This document shows, in pieces, positions 1 through 13,083 of a DNA stretch of 64,000 nt. Position numbers and translations under genes: made by a program. The notes under the pieces were generated by a model, which made no database searches, was not told the origin of the DNA, and was given only the letters and a program-made list of their open reading frames with translations. This DNA comes from Allolobophora icterica (lineage: Eukaryota; Annelida; Clitellata; Crassiclitellata; Lumbricidae), in assembly GCA_963556255.1 (NCBI GenBank), contig OY744614.1, positions 34,085,254 through 34,149,253 of the forward strand, written 5' to 3'. How positions within the stretch are numbered: the first letter of the stretch is position 1; every line of letters begins with the position of its first letter.

Positions 1-758
1 ACAACGACATAGGTTACTATGCACATAGTTCCTAAATTGGTTACTATGCATGTAGGTACTAATAGTGACATTGGTTTAGTACATGCAAGTAGTTCTAAAT
101 TGGTTACTATGCAAATAGGTCCTAACACTGACATTGATTTACTATTCAAGTATGTACTACTATAATCTGACTGCAAATTGTACTATAGTGATCTGATTGG
201 GTGTGATTCAAATATGATCGGGCTTACTAATGGAAACTTACCTTATTCGAAAGTTAGCATTTACCTCAGTAGCAACACGCTGTTCCCTAAGCTATCTGAT
301 GTATATATAATACTGCTTAAAAGAGCAAGGTAGACTTGATGAGTTCACTTTTCATTGCCAACCTTTAGTCAACCATTGTGTTAGTCTTTCTCGCTATAGA
401 TGTATTTCTGATGTAAAAAATATTAAAATATTAAACCCTTCTTTTGTAAATTGTGTATGTTGATAGTGACAGAAGTCTTTTAAAAATGCATTGAATATTT
501 GTTGTGCCTAATTTTCCTTGATGACATTATTCTTGATGTCGTCTTTGAAATGTAATAATTGCTAAAGAGCGGTTACTTGCTTTATCGTGATAATGTCACC
601 TAACTTACCTTGATAATAATATTACTTAACTTAAATTTGAAACTTATGTAACTGACCTTGATGAGTTGAAGTAACTCTTGGTGTCTGGCATATGTACCAT
701 GTAATTGAGTTATTGCCTTACTTGCTGTAACTTGGAAAGTTCACAAAATTTCTTTTAG
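1..758. other. intron upstream of exon a
   Basis: AT-rich, no coding signal. Positions about 30-150 hold two imperfect direct copies of an ~80-bp unit containing AAATTGGTTACTATGCA. Confidence 0.5.
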
Positions 759-862
759 TGAAAGTTCCGAAGCCTCTGAAAAATCGAGACTTTGTGACGC
801 AGCGTTCGTGGCTTGACCTCGGCAAGGAGTACTTGATCTTCAACCACTCCGTTAACCATGCT
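759..862 (+). CDS. STARD10: STARD10-like exon a
   Basis: Acceptor TTTCTTTTAG, donor GTAAGC. Starts with the last 2 nt of a split codon, then [17 protein letters not shown] and on to FNHSVNHA. This is the central START strand region. Confidence 0.9.
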
Positions 863-3800
863 GTAAGCTTTAAAAAGTTCTAGGTCTGTTCTTCACAGGG
901 TAACATTTATTAGAACCTTCATCTGCATTTGTTGTGAAATACGGATTTGAAGGATCTTTTGTTTCGGCAAAGTACAAAAATTCAACAGCTGGAAAACTTC
1001 TCTCTGCAGGTTATGGCCATGTTCAACAGTTAGTTGTAATTTAGAATTGCAGCAGTAAGATTCAAATTTCAGAGGTTAGGAACAAACTTTAGCCACTGAG
1101 CCTCTTCTATCAAGACCAGTATCATCATGACAACATTTAAGCATGCACCCCATTGAGATAACTTGTCATTCATTTAAGTAAGTATCGGTAAATTTAATTA
1201 CTTTCTTTATTAACCAATTTATTCTTTATTAACCAGTTGCTAATCGCACTTTGGTGTACAGACATCTTATAAAGACAGTTCAAAAGTATATAACATCCTA
1301 ACAATAAATGTTGGCTGTTGGCTGGGGGATTATGTGGTCATAGGCACAGGGATGTAGGGAGTAGTAGGTATGTTTGGTTGGAAGTAGTAGTGTACAACTG
1401 TACATGATCTAGTCTCGGACAGGATGTAGGTTACAATACAACTTGTTTTATGGTTTGTCCAGCGGTTAGGTTACTTCTACAGCACTTTTGTGAGGTACTT
1501 GAGTGCGCTATGTTAAGTATCTTGATACATACATACTTGCATATATTTTATTCTGTCACATCTGCTACAAGAGCAGTTTTCTAGTTATTAGAATGCTGGT
1601 AGAATGCTGGTGGCATATGTGTTCTTCAACAGAGAATGCATTATTTCATGCTTGATGTAGCTGACTAGTGACAGCTTTATTTACCTATAAATTTACCTAT
1701 AACTAAAATCTGAGAAAAGATGTAGAACTCAGAACCTTCCTTTTAAGGGTAATTTTTGAACAGTCAGCTGCTGAGGTACTTGTTCAGTTATTCATTATCA
1801 CATTTTCAGAGAGGACATACCCAATACACCTTCTGGGTTCCAGATTACTTGCAGAGTTAATGATGAAACTTTGGTGGTTAATATAAATTTCTTTCTATTC
1901 TAGATGACAAAGATCAATTTTAGATTTTATTAAAATGTAATGGACTGATTTATTCGTATATTGTTTTGTATTGTGTTTGTCAATGCGTTAGCAACTCTCG
2001 CAGAATGAAAGGAGTTTATTGTGGTTGTTAATTTGGACAGGCTTTGCCTCCAAAGAAGAATTTTGTTCGAGGCATATCATATTTAACTGGGTACCACGTG
2101 ATTCCAACAGGTGAAAGCTGTGATCTCCCTGGATGTACAGTTACCTATATAACCCAGTGTGATCCCAGAGGTAAATTGTTTTTTCCAGCTAGTTTGTCTT
2201 ATTTATGTAATTGCTTTGCTGACGATGTAATATAATCTAGGTTACAGTTGTTCAATAGCAGTTTATCATTAGCAATACAGTAGTCTGTCACATTAAAACA
2301 CTTACCCCTGTAATGTTATGTTACAGTAATAAAAAAACTTTATGTAGCACTTCTTTAAGAGTTGTGCAGCTGTACTGCGAACCTTGTGAGCCAAACACCA
2401 CAGATGAGAGGTTTTGAGGCAATGCTGGCATTTATAGAGTATGTTTTTGAGTTATATATGATGTGTAGCATAGGATTGGCTGGATGTGTCATGGAGTGAA
2501 GCTGTTCTTCGTATCTACTCTGTGTTCGTGGTATTTGTCAATAGTACAATAAAACATATTGTGTTCCCTTGCAGCTTATATTCAGCTCATAACTCCGAAT
2601 TTTCTAACGTTGTTTTTAGTTTCCACCTTTCAGTTTGCAGATCTTCTTGTCTTTTATAATTTACCTTTTCTATGTTGGTTTGATCTGGACATACTGCCTT
2701 AAAAGCTCTTCACAGTGCTCTTTGCTGGTGTAAATAAGTATAGAGTTGGTTAAGTTGGTTATAGTTGGTCATCTGCTAGTGAATAATGGTCAGATTGTAG
2801 GAAAAGTCTACTGGCTTCGACTAAACCAAGTCAAGGAGTGTCAAACCTCTTTTCAGCATTGTTAGTTTGTGCATTATGTACTGGCTACTGGTCTCATATA
2901 CTTTGTTATATTAGAATATTGTCATTGGGTCTTTCTCATCTTCGCATTCTTAGGTCGCCTTCCAGTGTGGGCTGTGAACAAGGCTGCTCAAATTCTAGCA
3001 CCGAAGGTAAGTGAACTTCTCTAGTGTCGTGAAGTCAGTATAGTGTTAGTGTAGCGTCATAGAACTGAGACAATGCTAGTCTAGTATCTTCAAATCGAGA
3101 CAGCATTCAATTTCTTGGAATCGAAGCAGGCATCCTGGATCGAGACAGTTTCAGTCCAGCATCTTGGAATTGCGACGATGTACCAATAATTTTTAGCATT
3201 TTGGTTTCTTGTATCACTCATCATAAATTGTCGGATTTCAACGCTTGAATTTGAATGATTTTGGTCATAATTACATATTACTAAATGAGACAATCTGCAG
3301 CATGGACTTAAATATATTAACATTTTAAAGAAAGATTTTAAGTTGTTGTCATGTATGTTTCAACGCAGGACAGCATCTTATTAGGTGCTGTAGGTGCAGG
3401 TTATATACATGATTAGTTCACACGTTGTTTTATTAAGTTCCGGGGTGATACATGTATGGAAACAGCCTCTTGGGGTTGAAGCTTCTGTGGAGTTTAGGAT
3501 GATGTATGATGTAATGGGTTATTTATATTGCATCACTTGTAGACAATCAACACTAACCTTAGTTTGTGTTGGAAATAATGTAAACCCACAAAACCTGGGG
3601 TTGGTGTTTACATGTGCAACCTGCAGTGTCTGAATACGTTTCTGATTTTGATAAAGGTAATGTCAAAGCTTTACAAGGCCTGCAAGAACTACGTAGCGTG
3701 GAAGTCCAAGCACGATCCTCACTTCAAGCCGTGGATCTTTCCTGAACAGAACACGCTGCCTAAGCTGAACTCCACTGAGATTCTCTCGATCGTCGAAGCG

Positions 3801-3890
3801 ACCGGCGCCGATATGATCGACGAAACCGACGCTGTCGAAGACGCCGCAGAGGAGGAGTTGGATCTAAAGATCCCAGACGCTGACGATTAG
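759..3890 (+). CDS. STARD10: STARD10-like START-domain lipid transfer protein, 3' half of gene (4 exons)
   Basis: Exons are 759-862, 2041-2170, 2954-3006 and 3657-3890. They encode about 173 residues of the C-terminal half of a START domain plus tail. Recognisable stretches that follow vertebrate STARD10 in order are [43 protein letters not shown] and [13 protein letters not shown]. All four are bounded by AG/GT, and phases close (2 nt in, 0/0, 1/2, 0/0). The last exon carries an acidic tail ([14 protein letters not shown]) and a TAG stop at 3888-3890. The family moves phospholipids (PC/PE) between membranes in the cytosol; function here is by family only. The N-terminal part lies left of position 1. 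Confidence 0.93.
2041..2170 (+). CDS. STARD10: STARD10-like exon b
   Basis: Acceptor TTTGGACAG, donor GTAAAT. Encodes [20 protein letters not shown] through TYITQCDPR and ends with 1 nt of a glycine codon. Confidence 0.9.
2954..3006 (+). CDS. STARD10: STARD10-like exon c
   Basis: Small 53-nt exon with acceptor ATTCTTAG and donor GTAAGT. Encodes [18 protein letters not shown], the conserved C-terminal START helix. Confidence 0.9.
3657..3890 (+). CDS. STARD10: STARD10-like terminal exon d
   Basis: Acceptor TTTTGATAAAG. Encodes [20 protein letters not shown] and the acidic C-terminus, stop TAG at 3888. GC content rises sharply relative to the flanking AT-rich DNA. Confidence 0.92.
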   Translation, partial: VMSKLYKACKNYVAWKSKHDPHFKPWIFPEQNTLPKLNSTEILSIVEATGADMIDETDAVEDAAEEELDLKIPDADD

Positions 3891-6800
3891 ATCCTTTAAC
3901 TCTTTTGATCCTGTGATCGATTGGAACATTTCTTTTGTTTTAGCTGGTGGAGGAGTAATTTTTTCTTGGAAGAAAGCCGTGATCATATCCTTTCAACATT
4001 AGTTTGCAAGACCTCGTTTTTAGGAGGTCGACTGAGGTTTTTGTTTAATCACTGGATTTTATTTTTGTTGTGATTCGAAAATTCGGAGCTCGTTGCGTGG
4101 CTTGTTTATTTATTTGTTACGTTTATGCTGTAGTATCTGTTTACTTGATATATCTTAGCGTTTAAGAAACAGATGTTTATTCAGTCACGTGTTCAAATAC
4201 TTCTGACTTGTTGATGTGCACTTATGGGAGCGACGCTGGAACAGATTTGTATGCAGCTGATATTCCTTGCACGCATTTATTATCTCCGTGAAGTGAGTTG
4301 TTAATAGCTGTACTTTAAAATTCATAGCGATCTGAGTAAACGCTTTTGTCACAAGTTTCACGAGATATTAAAGTGAGGTTTTTGTTGTAAGAGGTGATTT
4401 CAAAATTTGCCTTGATATAGAGGTGAATTGCAGATTTCTTCACAACATATTTGTGTTTGTCAGATCTAGTACGTAAGGGAACGGTAAAGTTTCAACTTTT
4501 GGGCTCGGATCCGAACTTTAAAAGGTCATAAATAATTTTCTGTGTTAGGATTCTTTAATTCTATTGATGAATCTTGAGTTTCTTGCATTTTGTGACCGTA
4601 ATTGTTGTCAGGCTTCTTTTGACAGTCATTTGAGTTTACAAAGGTATTACTATAAGGTTCTTCTCAATTTTTTTTGCAGTCATCTTACTGCCATAGTGGA
4701 ACTGGAAATATTTATAAGTATTCATGGGATATATATATTTTTAATAAATGTATATATATATGCTTGTATATATATTACTATTCTCAGTCCATGTTTTATT
4801 ATGGATTCTGATCCATACTGCTGCTGTATGGACAGAGTTCAGTTTTTGTTATATTCGTTTATTAATTCACATGTTGACAAGGTACAAAGCATCATTTAAG
4901 TGCAGTTTGGTCATCGTTTTTGTGCTTTGGTCTTCTGATCTTTATTTTTTCCTTGCAGTTATGCTTGCTTGGCATAAGATGAATAGCTTGGTGCATAGCT
5001 GCTCAGGTGTGATCTAGGTCAATCTTTTATGAGGCTGAACACTTAAGTGCAGCTGTTGCCAGACTGTTACACCAGATAATTGCTCTGTTGGGTAGCCATA
5101 TGTCAGTGATGTTGGCTGCTCCTGATCTTAAAAGGCAATAAAGAATATATAAAGCATCGTGAATGCATACTTACTCGGATGTGTGCATGGAAAATAGTAA
5201 GTGGCTATGTCCAGTAACAAAGCCATTGAGATAGTCTTGCATTTCTTGAGCACACAAAGCTAGCAAAGTTAACGGAATTGACTTGTATGTTTTGTGATTC
5301 CAGATCATATCATCACTACTGTATTCCTTGCCAAATTGAGTTCATAATAAACTGATGCTGTTTCTATCAAAGGAGGCTTAGACTGCTGTGACAATGCTGC
5401 CAGTTGGGTCTGCCAAGCTCTCGTAGAAAAATCTGTAACATATACCCAGCATATTTAGCAGTCACTTGTTGAATAGCATTTGTGCAGAAGTTAATTAGCT
5501 TGCATTGGATAAACTTAGTACAAAATGACAGCCTCTGGGATTTGAATACTGGTGCTTTCGTCAGGAAATGTGTGCCCATTGAGAATGTAGTAGCAAAGGC
5601 TGTTTGTGGTGCTGGTAGTTTGGTGCTTCACACTCGCTTTGATCTCACGTAAATGCACATCTAAATTGGTTAAATAAATTGTACGGATGATTGAAAATCC
5701 AGAATTAAATTGTGTTCATTGTTGCATACATGAATTTCGTGAACGGTCTGAGGTTAAATTTGACTCTTCTCATAATACAGTGTTCTATGAATTACAGTGT
5801 TCACTTATTTATTTTATTTATTACTGTTTATGACTGTGCAATAGCTTCCTGTGTTTAGAACTGTCAACAGATGTTTTTTTAGCAATAACTGCATAACATT
5901 TGGCAGACTGAAAACGTTACTAACCGTTTTCCCATTACTGTTGAAACATTTTTTTTTGCTGTTCATTTTATTCTGTTCCGAATTTGTTGTACTGTTCAGA
6001 GATGTACTAGTTATTTAACAGACTGACGTTGGATTCATCGTGAATGTGCACAGATTTATCCGTTTATCATGTATTGGACCATTTTAAAACACAGACGGAT
6101 GTAAAAATGCACAGTTGAATGTGACGACGTTAAATTCTTTTGCTGTGATGTCTGTTTGTGTTATATGTATGCCAATAGTAACGAATGATTGAATAATAAG
6201 AGGTTAACGAACATGCCAGACATTAAAACACGGATCAGAAGCAATATGTTTGCTGTTTCCACTTATGTATGCGTAGATTGAATTGGATGGAATGAAGAAT
6301 ATGCGGAGGCAGTTACCACTTGACAAGCTAAGTGTGATTCGTCTTTCTTTCTTTACCACAGTTGTGTATATGCATTAACCAGTGTTTATTGTTGATTTCT
6401 TATTCTAGTGACAATGATTATATTATGATTATTATATGATTATTATTAATTTGTAATTATTTGAAGCTGCTTGGAAATACAGAAAGTAAAGCCGAAGCGA
6501 GAATGTATGCTGGAGAATAATGGGTGCAATAGTATTAAATGTATGTTTTTGTAAAGGGTGCTTTGAAAAACTGATGGGAGACGTATTTTTCTGGGTCAGA
6601 CTTGACATGAAAATGTTAATTGGTTAGACAAACAATAATGAAAGAGAATTGCTGCTAGACAATTAGTAATTTTATAAAGCAAGAGATGGAAATCTTGCAA
6701 CTAGAAAAATTGTTGATCATTACCCAGGCATATTGGCCATTTATTTATCCATTCAGCTTATAAGTAACCACTGTCATTACCATTATTCCTTCAGTAGTGA

Positions 6801-8389
6801 TAACAAAGCCAGTACTTGCTTGTAGCAAAATTGAAAATGCATAGATGTAAAGTGTTTGTAAGATCTAAGCCAGAGACATGTCGAGATGTAGCAGATGTAT
6901 CTGTAACAGGAGATTGACGATCTAGATGTTCGATCTCTTGCTGATCAGATATTAGATGCATCATATTGCATTGGTTGGGGCTTTGTCTGATTTATAAAAC
7001 ACAAGATAATGTAACCTAATTCTCTACAAAGGTGATTAATTTTTACATGATGATTTAATTATATAAGTTTGAAGTGAAAATAGTGAAACATTTGTGGTCA
7101 TTTTAACGTTGTGAATACTGTGAGAGTTGTTCACAGTCGGATGTACAATGTAATTGTTTAATTCCAAGAAACGTATGACAACTGAGAAAAACATGTTACA
7201 GGCTTTTGTCATCTTCTTGCTTGTTTCACCAGCTTAACTTTTAGCATTGTCTGATGTCAGAAAAATATGTGACCTTGGCCGTGAAAAGGGACTATTCATT
7301 TCAAATTGACGTAAATGCTTTCAGGAAGTCTGTCTAACAATTTCAGGTCTTTTGGTCCAAAATTTACACACTTTTTCAAGATAATGTAAAGTATCAATTG
7401 TCTGAAAATTGCATGTGAAAATTAAATCCATGTTCATAATGACAGGATTTGGCATTAATATAGCGTGTTGATGAATAGTTTGAAATAAACCCAAGTTACA
7501 GATGCATTCACTAGCGGCAGAGACCAAAAGTCTATATTCATGATCATAGTGAAAAAGCATTCCTATAGAGGATCCATATAGGACACACATGGGACCCACA
7601 TTCCCATAGGGGTCCATTTGAGACCCACATTCCCATAGGAGATCCATATAGGACCCATATGAATCTCATCAGGTTCAGTTTGTGAGCTTTGTTGTTGCCA
7701 CAGTGGACTCGAGACCAAATTTGTGGTTGTGATTTTAGGTTTAAGAAAGCTTGCTAATGCAATTTTTTTCTAACTGCACTAGTTGTTGAAATCGCTTTCT
7801 TGCAGCACATGTTCATTAAGTGAAGTTTTTCAAATTGAAGTGTTTAAATATTGTTATACAAGGTGATTGTTATATTTCTAATAATACCGTGTTTGGATTT
7901 TTAAATTGATTTTTAAATTGCACAAGTTTATTGCAGCTATGACTTTTGACTATGCCAACATGCTTTTCAATGTCTTATTATTAATTTTATCATTAATATT
8001 ACTTTATTAAAGGTTCAAAATTGGCAGCAGTGTACAGCAATTGGGGAGCAAATGCATGAGCTTAGAAAGAATAACAAACATGTATTGTTTCCATGTTATT
8101 AGTACTCACCTTATCTGGGAGAACATATTACTACTACCATCTTATTATTATTATTATTATTGAATAATTTAATTATCTAAAAGAGGAAACCTTTAGGATA
8201 AATGAAAAACTGTGTATTGTGAGGCACACATTTTACAGTGCTTTTGTTTTTTATTATTATAAATGTTAGATTTAATATATTAACATATAGGATATATTAA
8301 CAACATACATGTTCACATTCAATATTAATATTTTTAATATTGATATGATATTTATTATTCATATATAATACCTAATATAATATGTTAAT
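3891..8389. other. STARD10 3' UTR and quiet intergenic DNA
   Basis: AT-rich, no supported gene and few repeats. AATAAA hexamers at 4743-4748 and 5137-5142 could be poly(A) signals for the STARD10-like transcript, but I cannot choose between them. A short AT-only stretch lies at about 8260-8400, and a small CCCATAGG/CCATATAGGA repeat cluster at 7560-7660. Confidence 0.5.
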
Positions 8390-9551
8390 ATTAGAAATAT
8401 TATTATATGAAATTTTAAATTATAAATGTGTCTGTTTATGGTTTTCTTCCTACAGTTCATTGGTTGGTATTGTTTGAGTTTATTTGTCTTGAGACTGTTC
8501 ACTGCATTCCATTGTGTAATTAATTAAGTCCAAAATTTTGCCAATGAGTGTTCAGGAAATCTGTCATGATGGCTAGAGTTTGTGCTTGGCTTTGCTTGCA
8601 AGCCGTTTTGCCGAAAACACTGCACAGTTTTGTTTTTGCTTCTTGTGAACTGATAAGGTAGTCTGGACTTTTCATTTAAAATGATTCTTAAAAGTACTGT
8701 CTAGCGGAATAAAGCAAATGTTTTAATTTGGGAAAGTATTTAATGTGTTCAGCTACTGTCAAGCACTGATGTATTATTGTTCACAGACATTGCATTAATA
8801 TACACTGATTGTTTCTAATTCTACAACGTTTTTAATTGAGCATTGTTTACAGAGCTAAATATAAGCATCTTGAGGGAGTATAGTTTTCTCTGGAATGGCC
8901 ATTCACATTGTTTCAAATTTGTTAGAAATCGTGGAACTTAAGCATACATACATATATATGTGCATGCATAAATCTGTATACATGCATATATACAATGCAA
9001 TGTTCAAAGTTCTAATCCATATGTACTATATGTACTTTACATACATTCATGTATGCATATATACATACATGTATGCATATATACATACATTGACATGTAT
9101 GTACATACATGCATACTTACATATATGCATAATACATACATAAATACAAATACATTCATGCATATAATGCAGTGTCACAGGTCAATCCCTGTGTCTTTGT
9201 TGTACTTTAACCGTTTGGTTTTGAACCATGGGAACCATAGATCTAAGAGGCTACATCTGTGACAGCACAAGGTAGCCATACTATGTAACCTTTATGGCAC
9301 CATTGCAATGTATCAAACGGATTGTACATTCAGATCAAGGCCAATGTCAGCTTTACTCGGTCAAGGATGGCAAACAATTGATGGCCAATTACAGTTTTTC
9401 CTAAAATATCCTCAAGCACAGGATCAGACCAGTGGCAGCAAAATGCCAGATGTTATCATTTGTGCAAACCAATGTTTGCTAAGGCTGTGATTTCTTGCAG
9501 CCAGGGTTGACTAGAAGGTATATAAAGTGGTACAAATGTCGATCTGTCTGT
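8390..9551 (+). repeat. 1.16-kb direct duplication, copy 1
   Basis: Begins ATTAGAAATATTATTAT and ends GATCTGTCTGT. It is nearly identical to 13084-14241 apart from scattered substitutions and short indels. It contains a (CATA)n-rich block at 8942-9165. No protein-like ORF; the short ORFs in it are microsatellite translations. Confidence 0.95.
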
Positions 9552-10024
9552 TAGAGTGGCGTTAAAGTTCTTAGATTGCGATTTGGTTGGCTAGAGGACA
9601 GTGTCGATTGCTTGCTTTGATTGGTCTGCAGGTTTTGTTTCTGATCTACATGTCTCCTTCTGTTACGATGGTTTTGTTGTTCATAAGCTGTAGTTAAAGC
9701 TTCTGTTTTGATTGGCAACGTTCAGAAGCGAATGGTCCTAGTTATCCATGAGGTCATCCTAGTAATTATCCTTGTGGTTATGATGTCGTAGATAGACTTG
9801 TCTTTGATTAGAAAAAAGTCTGAATTTAATCGAGTATTAACTAACAATATCATATAATTATTTGAGTAACCTGCAGATGCAACAAGTGAAGTTTGAGCTT
9901 TTAAAAAATTGAGCCATGGGCCCATCTCACCCTATGGGTATAATAGGCCTAGGTGTGGTTAAAATGGGCCCCAGAGAGTATACGCTTTTATTATAGCATT
10001 AGGCCTAGCTAACTGACTTTCATG

Positions 10025-10846
10025 CAGTCTTGGTTGTCAAGACCTTAAACCTCAAGACCAAGACCTTGAACACCAAGACCTTGAACCTCAAGACCAAGAC
10101 TTTGAACCTCGAGACCAAGACCTTGAACCTCAAGACCAAGACCCAAAAAATCGCAATCAGATCAAGACTTCTAAAATTGTCAAGTAGGAATATTCGCTAT
10201 TTGAATGAAATCATGAGTCTTTTATTTTATTCCAGCAAATTAACTTTAAATGCAAACTGCAGAGAAATCCGAATTTGTATTCAAAAGTCCTTCATGCAAA
10301 CTATTATTCCAAATGCCTTTTGTATTTTATAAAAACCAATTCGCTCAGAATTTTCTGACCAAGACGTGCCTGGTGGGCCTCATAAAAATCCGCCATGTGA
10401 AAAAAATACGTTCTACAGGTGCTGAAGTCGCTGACACACACACAGAAGCTTTTCAAGCACTGGATGTAATTAATGTACAGATAGTGAGTCCTTTTGAAAT
10501 CTTCCCATGGTTTATCATACCGTCTGATACAGAATAACTGTTGCTGCTGCCAATGGGTTTTGCTGACCAACAAGACTTGTAGGCCTATCCATCCATAGAT
10601 ATTGGTCGTATGATGCAAGCAGGCTTGATACAGAATTCTTGAGTTCTGCTAAATGACTGTTCATATTGACAACCGGTCTTGGTCTTGCGAGACCAAGACC
10701 AAGACTGAACCTCAAGACCAAGACCAAGACCTTGAAGCTCAAGACCAAGACCAAGACCAAGACCTTGAACCTCAAGACCAAGACTTTTAAAAACGAACTC
10801 GAGTGCACTCGAGACCAAGACCTTGGTCTCGAGGACAACAAGATTG
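10025..10846. mobile_element. non-autonomous hAT-like element with subterminal AAGACC repeats
   Basis: Flanked by the perfect 8-bp TSD CTTTCATG (10017-10024 and 10847-10854). The ends CAGTCTTGGTTGTC and the reverse complement CAATCTTGTTGTCC form imperfect TIRs. Both subterminal zones (10037-10145 and 10677-10830) are arrays of AAGACCAAGACCTTGAACCTC-type units. The interior (10200-10640, - strand) is a frameshifted remnant of a hAT transposase C-terminus. Length 822 bp. Confidence 0.85.
10304..10640 (-). pseudogene. hAT transposase C-terminal (dimerisation) remnant
   Basis: Antisense reading gives a degraded LKSFCVCVSDFSTCRTYFFH...HQARLGQKILSELVF, matching the hAT dimerisation pattern (LCVPATSAPVERVFS...RARLSDK.LS.L.F) across more than one frame. 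Related inverted copy at 16190-16560. Confidence 0.75.
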
Positions 10847-11429
10847 CTTTCATGAGATATTTTACGCTAGAATTAGAACTTAGACTTTAGCCTGGATAAA
10901 ATAAAAACCTCAAAGAAACGTCGCTAAAATTCAACAGAAAATTTAGTCAGCAGCATCAGATGCAAATGAAGTCATCGTCATCAAATACACCGTTCTGTTC
11001 GGCACATGGCTCTTGATACCAAATATGGCATGTCATCCGCATGAATGGACTTTGGGGCTTATTTGAAAATTGTCATTTGAACATATATGCCTATTTGTAA
11101 TAATTATATTCGAGATCACAAATTTGGTCGTTATTGGTTAAGTTGGGGGCGCTAAAATTAATTAGTTGGAGGGATGGTATCTCTACGCTTGACACAGAGC
11201 GCAATTACAGCATGCTAAAATCGAATTTTTACAAACTATTAACTACTTATAAAATGCCTACAATCAAACTTTTGCTTTGTAATCTTCCAAACTATGCATT
11301 CCCGCCTACAGAACCCCAACTTAACAGCATTATAACGTCACCATGACGAAGGCGTTTAACAACTCTCGAATAAGTAGCGTTTTTAACCCCTATCTAATGC
11401 AGAGCGTCCGTGGCGCTACTGTTAAGCGT

Positions 11430-11515
11430 GTCGCCCAAATCGGCCTCGAGATTCGGAGCTTAAGACTGTAGACCTACAGCTATCGGTTCGAATCCCGGCC
11501 GGTCGGCGATACGCT
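11430..11515 (+). repeat. tRNA-like / SINE-head fragment
   Basis: Contains a good B-box (GGTTCGAATCC) followed by GGCCGGTCGG, but no convincing cloverleaf: the anticodon stem would enclose only a 4-nt loop. More likely a decayed SINE or tRNA pseudogene than a functional tRNA. Confidence 0.35.
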
Positions 11516-11785
11516 TTTTAATTTTTGTTACTTTTCTAACTTGCACCTATGTCGAAATAATGTTCAATTGTTTAAAAAAAACGACTCCAATCGCTTTTTG
11601 GTACAAGTTTGAAACGTATAATGAAAAGAATTAACCCGACGCTTCAAGTTTAGCTCATGCCTATGTAATTATTATTAATTAGTAATTTCTACACCAAAAC
11701 CAAGCCGTAATCAGGTCAATATCCAGAAGATCAGTACGTAAGTCCGCAGCCTATGGTGGATACGCAATTTGAAAGTGACCCCTGG

Positions 11786-12735
11786 CAGGGCCGTATTAAC
11801 CTGGGTGGAGGCCCCAGTGCACCGCCGTGGTGGAGGCCCATAGGACCATGAACGTCCGGAAGGGGTAAGGGGGCATTTTCCCCTGGATTTAGAAAAGTAT
11901 TTTTTTTAAATCTTGAATTTTATGATTATTCCAACAGTCCCAACACGATTTTCAATGCTAAAAAACAATTATTGAAGTAAGTCAGCTATTCTATGCAAAA
12001 AAACGTCATTTTATTCCCCTACACAAATTTCCCCCCCCCCGAAAATTTTGCCCCCTAGAAATTTTAGCCCCTCTGGAAAAATTCCTGCGGACACCCAGTA
12101 CAAATACGCAGTGAGATTACATTAAAACATGACAGTTACTGTAGTTATCAAGAGCAAACACACGTTTTGGCAGCCATGCCATTGAATCTAGAACTAGTAG
12201 TATGCCAGAATTAAAGCTCAGAATTTAGAATTTCATGTATCAGCTGATACTCCATAAACAAGTTCAGGGATCATTTCCTAATGTGGAGATAGCACTCCGC
12301 ATGTATCTGGTATTTATGGTCAGTAACTGCAGTGCGGAACGTTCATTCTCAAAAATGAAACGAATAAAGAACAGGCTTCGCACATCGATGGGGAATGAGC
12401 GGTTGTCCCACCTGGCTCTGATGAGCATATAGAAGCTGACATTCTGCGCGAGATCAACTTGTAGGATCTGGTGACCGAGTTTGCGAAGAAGAAAACACGC
12501 AAAGTTTCGCTAATTTGACATTACTTCATGCTCGATACAAACTATCTTCTGACCGTTTAACTCTTTCTATGTATTAGATATTTGTGTTAAATTGCACATT
12601 AGGCCTACTGAAATATCTTATAATCAGTTATGAAACACAGGTTAAAAAATGTCTTGAACCTTTGTGGTGGAGGCCCCTATGTGGTGGGGGCCCCTGTGCA
12701 CTGGCACATAGTGCACATGCCTAAATCCGGGCGTG
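11786..12735 (+). mobile_element. internally deleted hAT transposon
   Basis: 8-bp TSD ACCCCTGG on both sides (11778-11785, 12736-12743). Ends CAGGGCCGTATTAACC and, reversed, CACGCCCGGATTTAGGC are imperfect TIRs of hAT type. Carries a transposase C-terminus at 12235-12432. The flank at 11696-11774 is itself a repeat also found at 49564-49680. Confidence 0.85.
12235..12432 (+). pseudogene. hAT transposase dimerisation domain (ZMYM1-like), fragment
   Basis: Encodes a run including FPNVEIALRMYL and NCSAERSFSKMKRIKNRLRT then GNERLSHLALMSI, the signature of the hAT C-terminal dimerisation region. It is open for about 65 residues and ends at TAG; the rest of the transposase is missing. Confidence 0.85.
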
Positions 12736-12884
12736 ACCCCTGGCCAGCTCAACAGCCGATTTATAGAAATGCGGTGCCAGGCTGCCAGCTAATAGGCCTA
12801 TAGTAATGGTACCGTAATTCCAATTTAAATATAATTAAATCCAGTAGGCCTAGTGGACTTCTATTCCTCTACATTGGTTCTAAT

Positions 12885-13083
12885 TTTACCTCTCTGACCG
12901 TACTCAGAGGATTGTCCTTGGTGACTCCAGAACTGCCTGGGTTAGGGTTGACCGGTTGAGTATGGTGTCACAGGGTTCTGTCCCTTGCCCATTCTGTACA
13001 TACTCTACACACCTGACATTCTTTCTATTTACTAAACACCTTACCTCTGGTCACCTATGCAGATGACGTTCAGATCTTTGAAG
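12885..13083 (+). pseudogene. non-LTR retrotransposon reverse transcriptase scrap
   Basis: Across frames one reads RIVLGDSRTAW, GSV..P(F) and finally TYADDVQIF, the YADD catalytic box of a LINE reverse transcriptase. Frameshifts break it. It ends exactly where copy 2 of the 1.16-kb duplication begins. Confidence 0.75.
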
